Source: Cedecea neteri (GTDB lineage Bacteria; Pseudomonadota; Gammaproteobacteria; Enterobacterales; Enterobacteriaceae). From it: DNA of 64,000 nucleotides. The stretch is from positions 930,001-994,000 of the forward strand of contig NZ_CP009458.1 of the NCBI RefSeq assembly GCF_000758305.1, in the 5' to 3' direction. Below the pieces are notes generated by a model. The model had not been told where the DNA came from and did not search any database. It was given only the letters and a program-made list of their open reading frames with translations. Positions 33,077 through 41,759 of the stretch are shown here, in pieces. The stretch's first letter is position 1. The number at the start of each line of letters is the position of its first letter. Both the position numbers and the translations under genes were made by a program.

Positions 33077-34225
33077 TTACCATTCAGCCACGGAGCCGTC
33101 GGCATGACGCCATAAAGGGTTTCGCCAGTCGGTAACGTTTTTACTGCGGGCAATCACCTGTTCTTCGTCAATTTCAACCCCAAGACCCGGCTTCATTAGA
33201 GGCAGGAAATAGCCGCCGTCCATTTTAAAATCTTCTTTATTTTTCACGAAGTCGAGCAGCTCGGCGCCTTTGTTATAATGGATGCCCATGCTTTGCTCCT
33301 GGAATACCGCGTTGCGGGAAACAAAGTCGATGTGCAAACAGGCGGCCAGCGCAATCGGCCCCAGCGGGCAATGCGGGGCCAGAGAGACATCGTAAGCCTC
33401 TGCCATACCGGCAATTTTATAGCATTCCGTGATGCCACCCGCATGGGAGAGATCCGGCTGTAGAATGGCGATCCCGCCCGCTTCCAGCACTCGCTTGAAT
33501 TCAAAGCGAGAGAACATACGTTCCCCGGCCGCAATAGGAATATGCGTTTGTGCCGCCAGCCGTGGATAATATTCTGCCTGTTCCGCCAGAACCGGCTCTT
33601 CAATAAACAGAGGGCGATATGGCTCCAGCTCTTTAATTAATACTTTCGCCATCGGGGCGCTAACTCGCCCATGGAAATCAAGGCCAAATTCAATTTCATT
33701 GCCGAAGGTTTCACGAATTTGAGCCACGGTATTGACGGCAGCATCAACGGCACGGGAATTATCGATAATGCCCATTTCCTCGCAGCCATTTAATTTAAAA
33801 GTATCAAATCCGATTTTACGTAAGGACTTAATCCCGTCGATCACTTCTGCCGGGCGGTCGCCGCCTACCCAGCTGTAGGCTTTAATTTTATCCCGCACCA
33901 GGCCGCCCATCAGCTGCCATACCGGCGCGTTAAGCACCTTACCTTTAATATCCCAGAGTGCTTGATCGATCCCGGCGATGGCGCTCATCAGAATCGGGCC
34001 GCCGCGGTAGAACCCACCGCGATACATCACCTGCCACAGGTCGTTAATGCGGGCCGGATCCTGGCCAATCAGGTATTCGCTTAGTTCATGCACCGCCGCC
34101 TCAACGCTGCGGGCGCGGCCTTCGATAACAGGCTCTCCCCAGCCCACTACGCCTTCGTCAGTCTCAATTTTCAGGAACATCCAGCGCGGCGGTAAACGGT
34201 ACGTCGTCAGTTTGGTAATTTTCAT
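33077..34225 (-). CDS. dgoD: D-galactonate dehydratase DgoD
   Basis: 382 residues, enolase superfamily, cytoplasmic; dehydrates D-galactonate to 2-keto-3-deoxy-D-galactonate. Seen: MKITKLTTYRLPPRWMFLKIETDEGVVGWGEPV (capping domain), the barrel metal ligands in FGLDFHGRV, FIEEPV and IAAGERMFSRFEF, and PHCPLGPIALAACLH with the catalytic His. Length equals the E. coli enzyme. It overlaps dgoA by 4 bases. Confidence 0.96.
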   Translation of the reverse strand: MKITKLTTYRLPPRWMFLKIETDEGVVGWGEPVIEGRARSVEAAVHELSEYLIGQDPARINDLWQVMYRGGFYRGGPILMSAIAGIDQALWDIKGKVLNAPVWQLMGGLVRDKIKAYSWVGGDRPAEVIDGIKSLRKIGFDTFKLNGCEEMGIIDNSRAVDAAVNTVAQIRETFGNEIEFGLDFHGRVSAPMAKVLIKELEPYRPLFIEEPVLAEQAEYYPRLAAQTHIPIAAGERMFSRFEFKRVLEAGGIAILQPDLSHAGGITECYKIAGMAEAYDVSLAPHCPLGPIALAACLHIDFVSRNAVFQEQSMGIHYNKGAELLDFVKNKEDFKMDGGYFLPLMKPGLGVEIDEEQVIARSKNVTDWRNPLWRHADGSVAEW

Positions 34226-34839
34226 TGCACGGCCTCTTGATACGCTTTAACAAATGCTTTTGCCCTTTCGCTGGTGCGGCTCACCGGCTGCCCGGCACGG
34301 TATAAATCGCTGCCCAACCCCGCCCCGGCGCACCCTGCCTGCAGCCAGATATGCAGGTTTTCCGGCGTCACGCCACCGACGGCAAACACCGGCACATCCG
34401 GCGGAAGCACGGCTTTCAGCGCCTTGATGTAGTCCGGCCCGAAGGCAGAAGAAGGGAAAATTTTCAGCGTCTGCGCGCCCGCATCCAGCGCGGAAAAAGC
34501 CTCAGAGGCTGTCGCACAGCCCGCACAAACCGTCATACCGCTTGCCACGGCGCGGCGGATCACGTCGGGCTGTGTGTTCGGCGTGACCATCAGCTTGCTG
34601 CCCATTGCCGCAAGCTCGTCTACCTGCTCCGTTTTTAGCACCGTGCCCGCCCCGATCAGCGCTTTATCGCCGAACTCCGCGGCCATAGAGGCGATGCTTT
34701 GCTGCCACTGCGGTGAATTGAGGGGAATTTCCACCGCATCAAACCCGGCGTCCAACAGCGCGATTACGTGCGCCTGGACCTCCTGCGGGGTGATGCCGCG
34801 TAAAATCGCGATCAGCGGAAGCTTAGTTTGCCACTGCAT
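34222..34839 (-). CDS. dgoA: 2-keto-3-deoxy-6-phosphogalactonate aldolase DgoA
   Basis: 205 residues, class I KDPG-aldolase fold. It cleaves KDPGal to pyruvate and glyceraldehyde-3-phosphate. Seen: Glu in AVEIPLNSP, GAGTVL, MVTPNTQPDV and the Schiff-base Lys in TLKIFPSSAFGPDYIKAL. ATG 34839 is chosen over TTG two codons upstream because AAGGAG stands 8 bases before the ATG and only 2 before the TTG; it also gives the E. coli start MQWQTKLPLIAILRG. Overlaps dgoK by 17 bases. Confidence 0.96.
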   Translation of the reverse strand: MQWQTKLPLIAILRGITPQEVQAHVIALLDAGFDAVEIPLNSPQWQQSIASMAAEFGDKALIGAGTVLKTEQVDELAAMGSKLMVTPNTQPDVIRRAVASGMTVCAGCATASEAFSALDAGAQTLKIFPSSAFGPDYIKALKAVLPPDVPVFAVGGVTPENLHIWLQAGCAGAGLGSDLYRAGQPVSRTSERAKAFVKAYQEAVQ

Positions 34840-35707
34840 TTGCAATACTCCTTATTCCTGCCTGGAAAGCATTGTCGCCATCCACCACCGGGCTGCTAAA
34901 GCCGAGCAGGGATAAAGCTGCCTGATAGCGAGCGCTAAGCGCGGGATTGGCCACAATGGTGACAGGCTGCCCGACCGGACAGGCAAAACGGCGCGTCATC
35001 GTCGCCACTTCACTGCCAATCAACAGCCCGGAAAGGAAATCGCTTACCTGCTCTCGCGGTAGCTGGCCCAGTACGTGCGCGGCGCGTACCTCAAAGAGTT
35101 GAGGCAGCAGGTCGCCATCATTGATCCCACGCTCGAGTCCGGCGTTAAACGCCTCAGGGCTGGCCTGCTGTTCTGGCAGACCAGTACCAATCAGGGAATG
35201 CTGAAGCAGCAGATGATGCAGTTCGCCGGTCAATACGGTGCGAAAATCGAGTACCGACTCTTCATCCGTTGGCACCCATTTGCAGTGGGTACCGGGCATA
35301 ATGTAAAGCGGAGCAGGCTGCAGCGAGCGGGCACCCAACAGTTGGGTTTCTTCGCCGCGCATCACGTTTTGGTTATCTTCGCGCTGCACGCACAGGCCAG
35401 GGACTATCCACACTTGCTCTGCCACGGCGGTCATCTGCTCGCTGAAAGTGGCAAAACGCGCGGGGCACGGCAGATAGGGGGCAATTTTCCAGCCCGCGTT
35501 GCTGCCAACCATACCGGCCATCAGCACAGGCGTGGGCGTATCTCGCCAGCCTGCAACAATTTCACTAAACACCGCCTCCGGGGATCTGCCGCCCAGGCGC
35601 GTCACGCCTGAAGTACTTTTGCGGCTGTCGATACAATCCCCGTCCTGGTAGAGCCAGGCGCGAAGGTTGGTCGATCCCCAGTCAATGGCGATGTAGCGAG
35701 ATGTCAT
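34823..35707 (-). CDS. dgoK: 2-keto-3-deoxygalactonokinase DgoK
   Basis: 294 residues (E. coli 292). ATP-dependent sugar-acid kinase of the DgoK family: MTSRYIAIDWGSTNLRAWLYQDG (phosphate-binding), then MAGMVGSNAGWK, MPGTHCKWV and GELHHLLL. It makes 2-keto-3-deoxy-6-phosphogalactonate for DgoA. Overlaps both neighbours (4 bases with dgoR, 17 with dgoA), so the operon is tightly coupled. Confidence 0.95.
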   Translation of the reverse strand: MTSRYIAIDWGSTNLRAWLYQDGDCIDSRKSTSGVTRLGGRSPEAVFSEIVAGWRDTPTPVLMAGMVGSNAGWKIAPYLPCPARFATFSEQMTAVAEQVWIVPGLCVQREDNQNVMRGEETQLLGARSLQPAPLYIMPGTHCKWVPTDEESVLDFRTVLTGELHHLLLQHSLIGTGLPEQQASPEAFNAGLERGINDGDLLPQLFEVRAAHVLGQLPREQVSDFLSGLLIGSEVATMTRRFACPVGQPVTIVANPALSARYQAALSLLGFSSPVVDGDNAFQAGIRSIANAVAN

Positions 35708-36393
35708 GTAATGTCCTTTAGTCGTTTAGTGGAGCTGGCGATCATGGTGAGCGCCGCCTGCTCCGCTGCCGCGCTGTCCTGATGACGGATCGCGTCATAC
35801 AGCGCTTTATGTTCCTGAAGGGTTCTCGGCATGTTGGCCTCATCCCCCATCCAGGTTCGCTCAAAAACGGCCCGCTGCAGGGAGCTGATAGCAATACTCA
35901 ACTGCTGCAAAACCGGGTTATGCACGGACTCCAGCACCGCTTCGTGGTAGCGGATATCCGCCTCGTTAAACGCATCGCGATTCTGGTTGTTCGCGACCAT
36001 ATCGTTCAGGGCACCTTCTATTCGGGCCAGATCATTCGATGTCGCGCGCTCCGCCGCCCAGCGGGCAATGGCGGGTTCAACCAGATTTCGTACTTCACTC
36101 ATCGCGGCGATAAGGCGCGGGTCGTAATCGTTCGCCAGCACCCACTGCAGCACCTCGGTATCGAGGTAGTTCCACTGATTACGGGGCTGAACGAACGCGC
36201 CGCGATAACGCTTCATTTCAATCAACCGCTTTGCCATCAGCGAGCGAAACACTTCCCGAATGATGTTGCGCGAAGTTTCAAACTCTTCGCATAGCTCGGC
36301 TTCTGCCGGTAATGCCGCGCCCGGCGCGTATTTACCACTCACGATTTGCTGGCCCAGCGTGACGATGATGCGGTCGGTTTTATTGAGGCTCAT
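35704..36393 (-). CDS. dgoR: GntR/FadR-type repressor DgoR
   Basis: 229 residues, equal to E. coli DgoR. Winged helix IVSGKYAPGAALPAEAELCEEFETSRNIIREVFRSLMAKRLIEMKR, then an FCD effector domain (RLIAAMSEVRNLVEPAIARWAAE; DIRYHEAVLESVHNPVLQQL) with metal/ligand His. It represses dgoRKADT and is released by D-galactonate. Its two operators are recognised upstream (36503-36534). Confidence 0.95.
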   Translation of the reverse strand: MSLNKTDRIIVTLGQQIVSGKYAPGAALPAEAELCEEFETSRNIIREVFRSLMAKRLIEMKRYRGAFVQPRNQWNYLDTEVLQWVLANDYDPRLIAAMSEVRNLVEPAIARWAAERATSNDLARIEGALNDMVANNQNRDAFNEADIRYHEAVLESVHNPVLQQLSIAISSLQRAVFERTWMGDEANMPRTLQEHKALYDAIRHQDSAAAEQAALTMIASSTKRLKDIT

Positions 36394-36502
36394 AACGGAT
36401 TCCTTGTGAACAAAGTCTTACCCGCTACTTTACCGCCCCAGCTGAATTTCACCGCATTTTTGAAGTACAAATGTGAGACCAACTGCCGTTTCATTGCGCT
36501 CA

Positions 36503-36534
36503 ATGTAGTACAATATATTCATGTTGTACTACAA
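36503..36534 (-). promoter_or_regulatory. DgoR operators
   Basis: Two copies of the DgoR palindrome TTGTA(G/C)TACA(A/T): 36503-36513 (TTGTACTACAT on the minus strand) and 36524-36534 (TTGTACTACAA on the + strand). Their centres are 21 bp apart, two helical turns, suiting dimer pairs. They lie about 110 bp before dgoR. Confidence 0.85.
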
Positions 36535-36572
36535 TATGGATCACATAATAGGCAATTCACGATCGAAAGAGT

Positions 36573-36598
36573 AAAAAAAGCCCCGGCAGAGCCAGGGC
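36573..36598 (-). terminator. Terminator after yidA
   Basis: On the minus strand GCCCTGGC pairs with GCCGGGGC across TCT (one mismatch) and is followed by seven T. It separates yidA from the dgo promoter region. Confidence 0.8.
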
Positions 36599-36619
36599 AG
36601 CGGAGGTGAGAAGAGGCGG

Positions 36620-37432
36620 TTAATTCAGCACAAACTTCTCGATAGCGTAGGCCACGCCATCTTCCAGGTTGGATTTGGTGACGAAGTCGCTGACGGCTTT
36701 CACTTTGTCGGTCGCGTTGTCCATCGCCACGCCCATCCCAGCGTATTCCAGCATTGCGATGTCGTTTTCCTGGTCGCCGATGGTCATTACTTCTTCCGGC
36801 TTAATGCCCAGTTTCTCCGCCAGTGACTTCACGCCGGTGCCTTTGTTGACGCGCTTGTCGAGGATTTCCAGGAAGTAAGGCGAGCTTTTCAGCAGCGTAT
36901 AGCGCTCAAAGACCTCGGCAGGGATTCTGGTGATGGCCTCATCGAGAATGGCCGGCTCGTCAATCATCATGACTTTCAGGAATTCGCCGTTTTTATCCAT
37001 GTTTTCCGCTTCGCAGAACACCAAAGGAATACTGGCGATAAAGGACTCATGCACCGTGTAATAGCTGATATCGCGGTTCGCGGTGTACAGGGTATGGCGA
37101 TCCAGCGCGTGGAAGTGTGAACCCACTTCGCGGGACAGGTTTTCCAAGAAACGATAGTCGTCATAGTTCAGCGCCGTCTGGGCGACGGTACTGCCGTCGC
37201 TTGCCTTCTGCACCAGCGCGCCGTTGTAAGTGATGCAGTAGTCACCGGGCTTATCCATCTGCAGCTCACGCAGGTAGCTTTCAACGCCAGCAAACGGACG
37301 ACCGGTACAGATCACGACGTTCACGCCGCGTTCGCGCGCCGCCGCAACGGCCTGTTTTACCGCCGGAGAGATAGTGTGGTCTGGCAGCAGCAGCGTGCCA
37401 TCCATATCAATTGCAATCAGTTTTATGGTCAT
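36620..37432 (-). CDS. yidA: HAD-family sugar phosphatase YidA
   Basis: 270 residues, equal to E. coli YidA. Cof-type (HAD IIB) phosphatase: nucleophile motif IDMDGTLL, motif II VICTGRPF, Lys and the GDQENDIAML motif IV. Hydrolyses sugar phosphates such as erythrose-4-P and mannose-1-P in vitro. Lies between dgoR and yidB as in E. coli. A 7-bp inverted repeat (GAGGTAA/TTACCTC) lies just upstream (37443-37461). Confidence 0.95.
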   Translation of the reverse strand: MTIKLIAIDMDGTLLLPDHTISPAVKQAVAAARERGVNVVICTGRPFAGVESYLRELQMDKPGDYCITYNGALVQKASDGSTVAQTALNYDDYRFLENLSREVGSHFHALDRHTLYTANRDISYYTVHESFIASIPLVFCEAENMDKNGEFLKVMMIDEPAILDEAITRIPAEVFERYTLLKSSPYFLEILDKRVNKGTGVKSLAEKLGIKPEEVMTIGDQENDIAMLEYAGMGVAMDNATDKVKAVSDFVTKSNLEDGVAYAIEKFVLN

Positions 37433-37547
37433 GAGATCTTCAGAGGTAATGGATTTACCTCATGCTAACGCGATTCCGCTCAAAAAACAGCAGCAAACTC
37501 CGGGGAAAAGGGGGATGAGAGGCGAGGAGCAAACTCCTCTTTTAAAC

Positions 37548-37569
37548 GCCCCGGACGTAAAGCCGGGGC
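37548..37569 (-). terminator. Terminator-like hairpin after yidB
   Basis: GCCCCGG pairs with CCGGGGC, 8-base loop; on the minus strand a short GTTTAAAAG follows. A second stem GAGGAG/CTCCTC with TTTT (37524-37543) stands next to it on the + strand. They separate yidB from yidA. Confidence 0.55.
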
Positions 37570-37580
37570 CAACAAAAAGG

Positions 37581-37979
37581 CTAGCTGAACAACTTACCTT
37601 TCAACAGGTTAACGCCCGCGCTTAGCAAGTCGTCATGGGCTTCCGGCGTCACTTCACCGTTGGGCGACAGCGCGTCGATCACCTTCGGCAGGTATTCCGC
37701 CAGTAAAGCGGAAGCCGAGCCGGTATCCACGCCCAGTTTTTCCCCCAGCGCGGCAACGGACGGCGAGCCCAGGGCCTGAGTTATCTGGTCGCCGCTCAGC
37801 GACTGGTTTGTCGTATTGCTGCTAAGCCAGGAGGAAACAATATCGCTTAAGCCCCCCTGCCGCAGCTTGTCCAGCAGCGCCTGAATACCGCCCTGCTGTT
37901 CTACCCAGCTTAGAATGGCCTGATATTTACCGGCGTCGCCGTTCAGCAGCGAGCCCGCAACCTGATCAAAAAGTCCCAT
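37581..37979 (-). CDS. yidB: YidB family protein (DUF937)
   Basis: 132 residues, as in E. coli. MGLFDQVAGSLLNGDAGKYQAILSWVEQQGGIQALLDKLRQGGLSDIVSSWL is the typical YidB start, with a helical bundle and a C-terminal region ALGSPSVAALGEKLGVDTGSASALLAEYLPKVIDALSP. The function is unknown. ATG 37979 has GAGGGAAA just upstream; a longer frame back into the hairpin array is not coding. Confidence 0.93.
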   Translation of the reverse strand: MGLFDQVAGSLLNGDAGKYQAILSWVEQQGGIQALLDKLRQGGLSDIVSSWLSSNTTNQSLSGDQITQALGSPSVAALGEKLGVDTGSASALLAEYLPKVIDALSPNGEVTPEAHDDLLSAGVNLLKGKLFS

Positions 37980-38031
37980 GGGGTTTCCCTCTGTGATGTA
38001 GAAAATCGACACCGGAAAGTATAGCGCCCAT

Positions 38032-38221
38032 AAAAAAAGCCGTGCTAAAAGCACGGCTCCATCATGATGGTGATACAAACATATTGATGCGATACCAGAG
38101 AGCACCAAAAAATAAACCAGGAAAATCAATTCATTGATTTTCGACTGCTAACCACAAAGAAGGAAAAACCACGCTTTTTCCTTCTTTGTCAAAAAGATAA
38201 AGCCGTGCTAAAAGCACGGCT
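38032..38221. repeat. Array of four hairpins between yidB and gyrB
   Basis: Two identical 21-base hairpins, AGCCGTGC-TAAAA-GCACGGCT, lie at 38038-38058 and 38201-38221; an A-run precedes the first, so it reads as a gyrB-strand terminator. Between them are GAAAATCAAT-TC-ATTGATTTTC (38121-38142, 10 bp) and a 15-bp perfect inverted repeat with arms 38154-38168 and 38175-38189. Together they probably end gyrB transcription in two stages. Confidence 0.75.
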
Positions 38222-38242
38222 CCTGGATCGGAACAGTTTTTG

Positions 38243-40657
38243 TTAGATATCGATGTTCGCCGCTTTCAGGGCGTTCTCTTCGATAAACGCACGACGTGGT
38301 TCAACCGCATCGCCCATCAGGGTGGTGAACAGCTGGTCCGCGGCAATCGCGTCTTTAACGGTCACGCGCAGCATGCGGCGGCTGTCTGGATCCATGGTGG
38401 TTTCCCACAGCTGGTCCGGGTTCATCTCGCCCAGGCCTTTATAACGCTGGATAGCGAGGCCACGACGGGACTCTTTCTGCAGCCACTCCAGCGCCTGCTC
38501 GAAGCTGGCTACCGGCTGACGGCGTTCACCGCGTTCGATAAAGGCATCTTCTTCAATCAGGCCACGCAGCTTCTCACCGAGTGCGCAAAGACGGCCATAT
38601 TCGCCCCCTTCCACAAACTCTTTTTCCAGCACGTAGTCGGTGTCCACGCCGTGAGTACGCACGCGTACAATCGGCTCAAACACGTTCAGCTCGCTGTTAT
38701 GGTGAATATCGTATTTCCAGGTGCTGCCGTGCTGCTCTTTTTCGTTCAGCGTCGCGGTCAGCGCAGAAATCCACTGCGTCACTTTCGCTTCATCGGCCAG
38801 GTCGGCCACCTGCAGCGTTGGGTGATAAACCAGGTTGTTCAGCAGGTTACGCGGATAACGGCGCTCCATGCGGCCAATCATTTTCTGCGCGGTGTTGTAC
38901 TCGGCCACCAGCTTCTCAAGCGGCTCACCGGCCAGAGCAGGTGCACTGGCGTTGGTGTGCAGAGTCGCGCCGTCAAGGGCGATAGCGATCTGGTACTGGT
39001 CCATCGCCTCATCGTCTTTGATGTACTGTTCCTGCTTGCCTTTCTTCACTTTGTACAGCGGCGGCTGGGCGATATAAACGTGGCCGCGCTCAACGATTTC
39101 CGGCATCTGACGATAGAAGAAGGTCAGCAGCAGCGTACGAATGTGGGAGCCGTCAACGTCCGCATCGGTCATGATGATGATGCTGTGGTAGCGCAGCTTG
39201 TCCGGGTTGTACTCGTCACGGCCAATGCCGCAGCCCAGCGCAGTGATAAGCGTCGCCACTTCCTGAGAAGAGAGCATCTTGTCGAAGCGCGCCTTCTCAA
39301 CGTTGAGGATTTTACCTTTCAGCGGCAGAATCGCCTGGTTCTTACGGTTACGCCCCTGTTTTGCAGAGCCGCCCGCAGAGTCCCCTTCCACAAGGTACAG
39401 TTCAGACAGAGCCGGGTCGCGTTCCTGGCAGTCCGCCAGCTTGCCCGGCAGGCCAGCCAGATCCAGCGCACCTTTACGGCGGGTCATTTCACGTGCGCGA
39501 CGTGCAGCTTCACGGGCACGTGCAGCATCGATAATTTTGCCGACAACGATTTTTGCGTCAGACGGGTTTTCCAGCAGGTATTCGGCCAGCAGTTCGTTCA
39601 TCTGCTGCTCAACCGCGGATTTCACTTCCGAAGAAACCAGCTTGTCTTTGGTCTGGGAAGAGAACTTAGGATCCGGCACTTTCACGGAAACAACGGCAAT
39701 CAGGCCTTCACGCGCATCGTCACCGGTGGCGCTGACTTTGGCTTTTTTGCTGTAGCCTTCTTTGTCCATGTAGGCGTTCAGGGTACGGGTCATCGCCGCG
39801 CGGAAGCCCGCAAGGTGAGTACCGCCGTCGCGCTGAGGGATGTTGTTGGTGAAGCAGTAGATGTTTTCCTGGAAACCGTCGTTCCACTGCAGCGCCACTT
39901 CCACGCCGATACCGTCTTTTTCAGTGCTGAAATAGAACACGTTCGGGTGAATCGGGGTTTTGTTCTTGTTGAGGTACTCAACAAACGCCTTGATACCGCC
40001 TTCGTAGTGGAAGTGATCCTGCTTGCCGTCGCGCTTGTCGATCAGGCGGATAGACACGCCGGAGTTCAGGAACGACAGCTCGCGCAGACGCTTAGCCAGG
40101 ATTTCGTATTCGAATTCGGTTACGTTGGTGAAGGTTTCGTGGCTCGGCCAGAAACGCACCTGAGTCCCGGTCACATCGGCGTCACCGGTCACTGCCAGCG
40201 GAGCCTGAGGCTCACCGTGGATGTAGGTTTGCTGATGCACTTTGCCTTCGCGGCGAATCACCAGTTCCAGTTTCTGGGACAGGGCGTTAACCACCGAGAC
40301 GCCTACGCCGTGCAGGCCGCCGGAGACCTTATAGGAGTTGTCATCGAACTTCCCGCCAGCGTGCAGTACGGTCATGATAACCTGCGCCGCAGAAACGCCT
40401 TCTTCCGGGTGAATACCGGTCGGAATACCACGGCCATCATCGGTTACCGAGACGGAGTTATCCGCGTGGATAGTGACCACGATGTCTTTACAGTGGCCCG
40501 CGAGCGCTTCGTCGATAGCGTTATCCACGACCTCAAATACCATGTGGTGCAGACCGGTGCCGTCATCCGTATCGCCGATATACATGCCCGGGCGCTTACG
40601 TACCGCATCCAGCCCCTTAAGGACTTTGATACTGGAGGAGTCATAAGAATTCGACAT
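38243..40657 (-). CDS. gyrB: DNA gyrase subunit B
   Basis: 804 residues, as in E. coli. The ATPase (GHKL) domain has DNAIDEA, DDGRGIP, GLHGVG and ...TQVRFWPS; TOPRIM carries LVEGDSAGGS and the DADVDGSHI Asp cluster; the long enterobacterial insert follows, and the C-terminus has PRRAFIEENA. It supplies the ATP-driven supercoiling of the A2B2 gyrase. ATG 40657 (MSNSYDSSSIKVLKG) is chosen over a TTG one codon upstream. It is last in the dnaA-dnaN-recF-gyrB run and followed by the hairpin array. It is also the target class of the ParE toxin at 1.6 kb. Confidence 0.98.
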   Translation of the reverse strand: MSNSYDSSSIKVLKGLDAVRKRPGMYIGDTDDGTGLHHMVFEVVDNAIDEALAGHCKDIVVTIHADNSVSVTDDGRGIPTGIHPEEGVSAAQVIMTVLHAGGKFDDNSYKVSGGLHGVGVSVVNALSQKLELVIRREGKVHQQTYIHGEPQAPLAVTGDADVTGTQVRFWPSHETFTNVTEFEYEILAKRLRELSFLNSGVSIRLIDKRDGKQDHFHYEGGIKAFVEYLNKNKTPIHPNVFYFSTEKDGIGVEVALQWNDGFQENIYCFTNNIPQRDGGTHLAGFRAAMTRTLNAYMDKEGYSKKAKVSATGDDAREGLIAVVSVKVPDPKFSSQTKDKLVSSEVKSAVEQQMNELLAEYLLENPSDAKIVVGKIIDAARAREAARRAREMTRRKGALDLAGLPGKLADCQERDPALSELYLVEGDSAGGSAKQGRNRKNQAILPLKGKILNVEKARFDKMLSSQEVATLITALGCGIGRDEYNPDKLRYHSIIIMTDADVDGSHIRTLLLTFFYRQMPEIVERGHVYIAQPPLYKVKKGKQEQYIKDDEAMDQYQIAIALDGATLHTNASAPALAGEPLEKLVAEYNTAQKMIGRMERRYPRNLLNNLVYHPTLQVADLADEAKVTQWISALTATLNEKEQHGSTWKYDIHHNSELNVFEPIVRVRTHGVDTDYVLEKEFVEGGEYGRLCALGEKLRGLIEEDAFIERGERRQPVASFEQALEWLQKESRRGLAIQRYKGLGEMNPDQLWETTMDPDSRRMLRVTVKDAIAADQLFTTLMGDAVEPRRAFIEENALKAANIDI

Positions 40658-40685
40658 CAACGTTTCTCGCTCATTTAATCTTGGG

Positions 40686-41759
40686 TTAATCCGCTATTTT
40701 ACCCTGATCCACGGCGAACATCTTTGAATTTTTGTCCGCCATATCCATCACATGTTCGGCGCTTATCGCGCTAACAAAAACTTGTGACTCCGTGGCCTTT
40801 AACCGGCTGGCCAACAGGCCGCGCCTGGCGTCATCCAGTTCAGAGGCAAAATCATCTATCAGATACAGGCAACGCCGCCCGTTCTGCCGGGTGAGAAACT
40901 CACCCTGCGCCAGTCGTAAGGCGCACATCAGTAATTTAAGTTGCCCGCGCGAGAGCGTGTCTTCCACCGGCGCCCCGTCGGCACGAATACGAAAATCCGC
41001 TTTATGCGGGCCGTGCGCGGTATAGGTCAGCATCCGGTCGCGTTCGAAATTGCGCTCCAGCACTTCGCTATAGTCGCTCTCTTTCTCCCAGCCGCGCTGG
41101 AAGGAGAAGCTCAGGGCAAATTCCGGTAAAAACTGTGCGCAGGTATCTGCCATATCTTCCGCAATGGCGGCGCTGTAGTCGGCGCGCCAGCGACTGATTT
41201 GCTCGGCCAGCGGAATCAGCTCCTGATCCCACGGGCGCAGCTGCGCGTAGCGTGTCACCTGGCGCAACGCGGCGTTACGTTGCTTCAGCAGGCGTTTGAG
41301 GTTGCTCCAGGCCACAAAAAAGCCAGGTTCATTGTGAAAACAGCCCCAATCAAGGAAAGCTCTACGGTATTTGGGGCCACCGCCCAGCAAAGTAAACCCC
41401 TCAGGGGTAATCAGCTGCATCGGTATCATCATCGCCAGTTCGGCGATTTTGTGGCCGTCGCTGCCGTCAATGCGCACTTTGCTGTCGCCGGTACGGTCTT
41501 TGGTCAGGCCGATCGCGGTTTCCCTTTCACCGTCCTGAAGCCGCCCGTGCAAAACAAAAGCGTCCTGCTCATGGCGGATCACGCGTTCAATTTTCAGGCT
41601 GCGAAAAGCCCGACCGTGCCCGAGGGTGTAGATCGCCTCAAGCACGCTGGTTTTGCCGCTGCCGTTAGCACCGACCAGAAAATTAAAGCCAGGAGAAAGA
41701 GCGAGATCCGCGTTTTCGATGTTGCGAAAGTCTTTAATCAGCAAACGCGTAAGTGACAT
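40686..41759 (-). CDS. recF: DNA replication and repair protein RecF
   Basis: 357 residues, as in E. coli. SMC-like ATPase of gap repair: Walker A in FLVGANGSGKTSVLEAIYTLGHGR, signature LSRGQLKLLMCALRLAQ and Walker B in LYLIDDFASELDD. Loads RecA through RecOR at single-strand gaps. It starts directly after the dnaN stop (no gap), so translation is coupled, and it is 28 bases before gyrB. Confidence 0.98.
   Translation of the reverse strand: MSLTRLLIKDFRNIENADLALSPGFNFLVGANGSGKTSVLEAIYTLGHGRAFRSLKIERVIRHEQDAFVLHGRLQDGERETAIGLTKDRTGDSKVRIDGSDGHKIAELAMMIPMQLITPEGFTLLGGGPKYRRAFLDWGCFHNEPGFFVAWSNLKRLLKQRNAALRQVTRYAQLRPWDQELIPLAEQISRWRADYSAAIAEDMADTCAQFLPEFALSFSFQRGWEKESDYSEVLERNFERDRMLTYTAHGPHKADFRIRADGAPVEDTLSRGQLKLLMCALRLAQGEFLTRQNGRRCLYLIDDFASELDDARRGLLASRLKATESQVFVSAISAEHVMDMADKNSKMFAVDQGKIAD

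Noticed and set aside
38240..40678. An 812-codon open frame opposite gyrB
   Set aside because: It mirrors the gyrB codon pattern, has low-complexity residue mix (many His, Arg, Phe, Val) and no domain; gyrB is certain.
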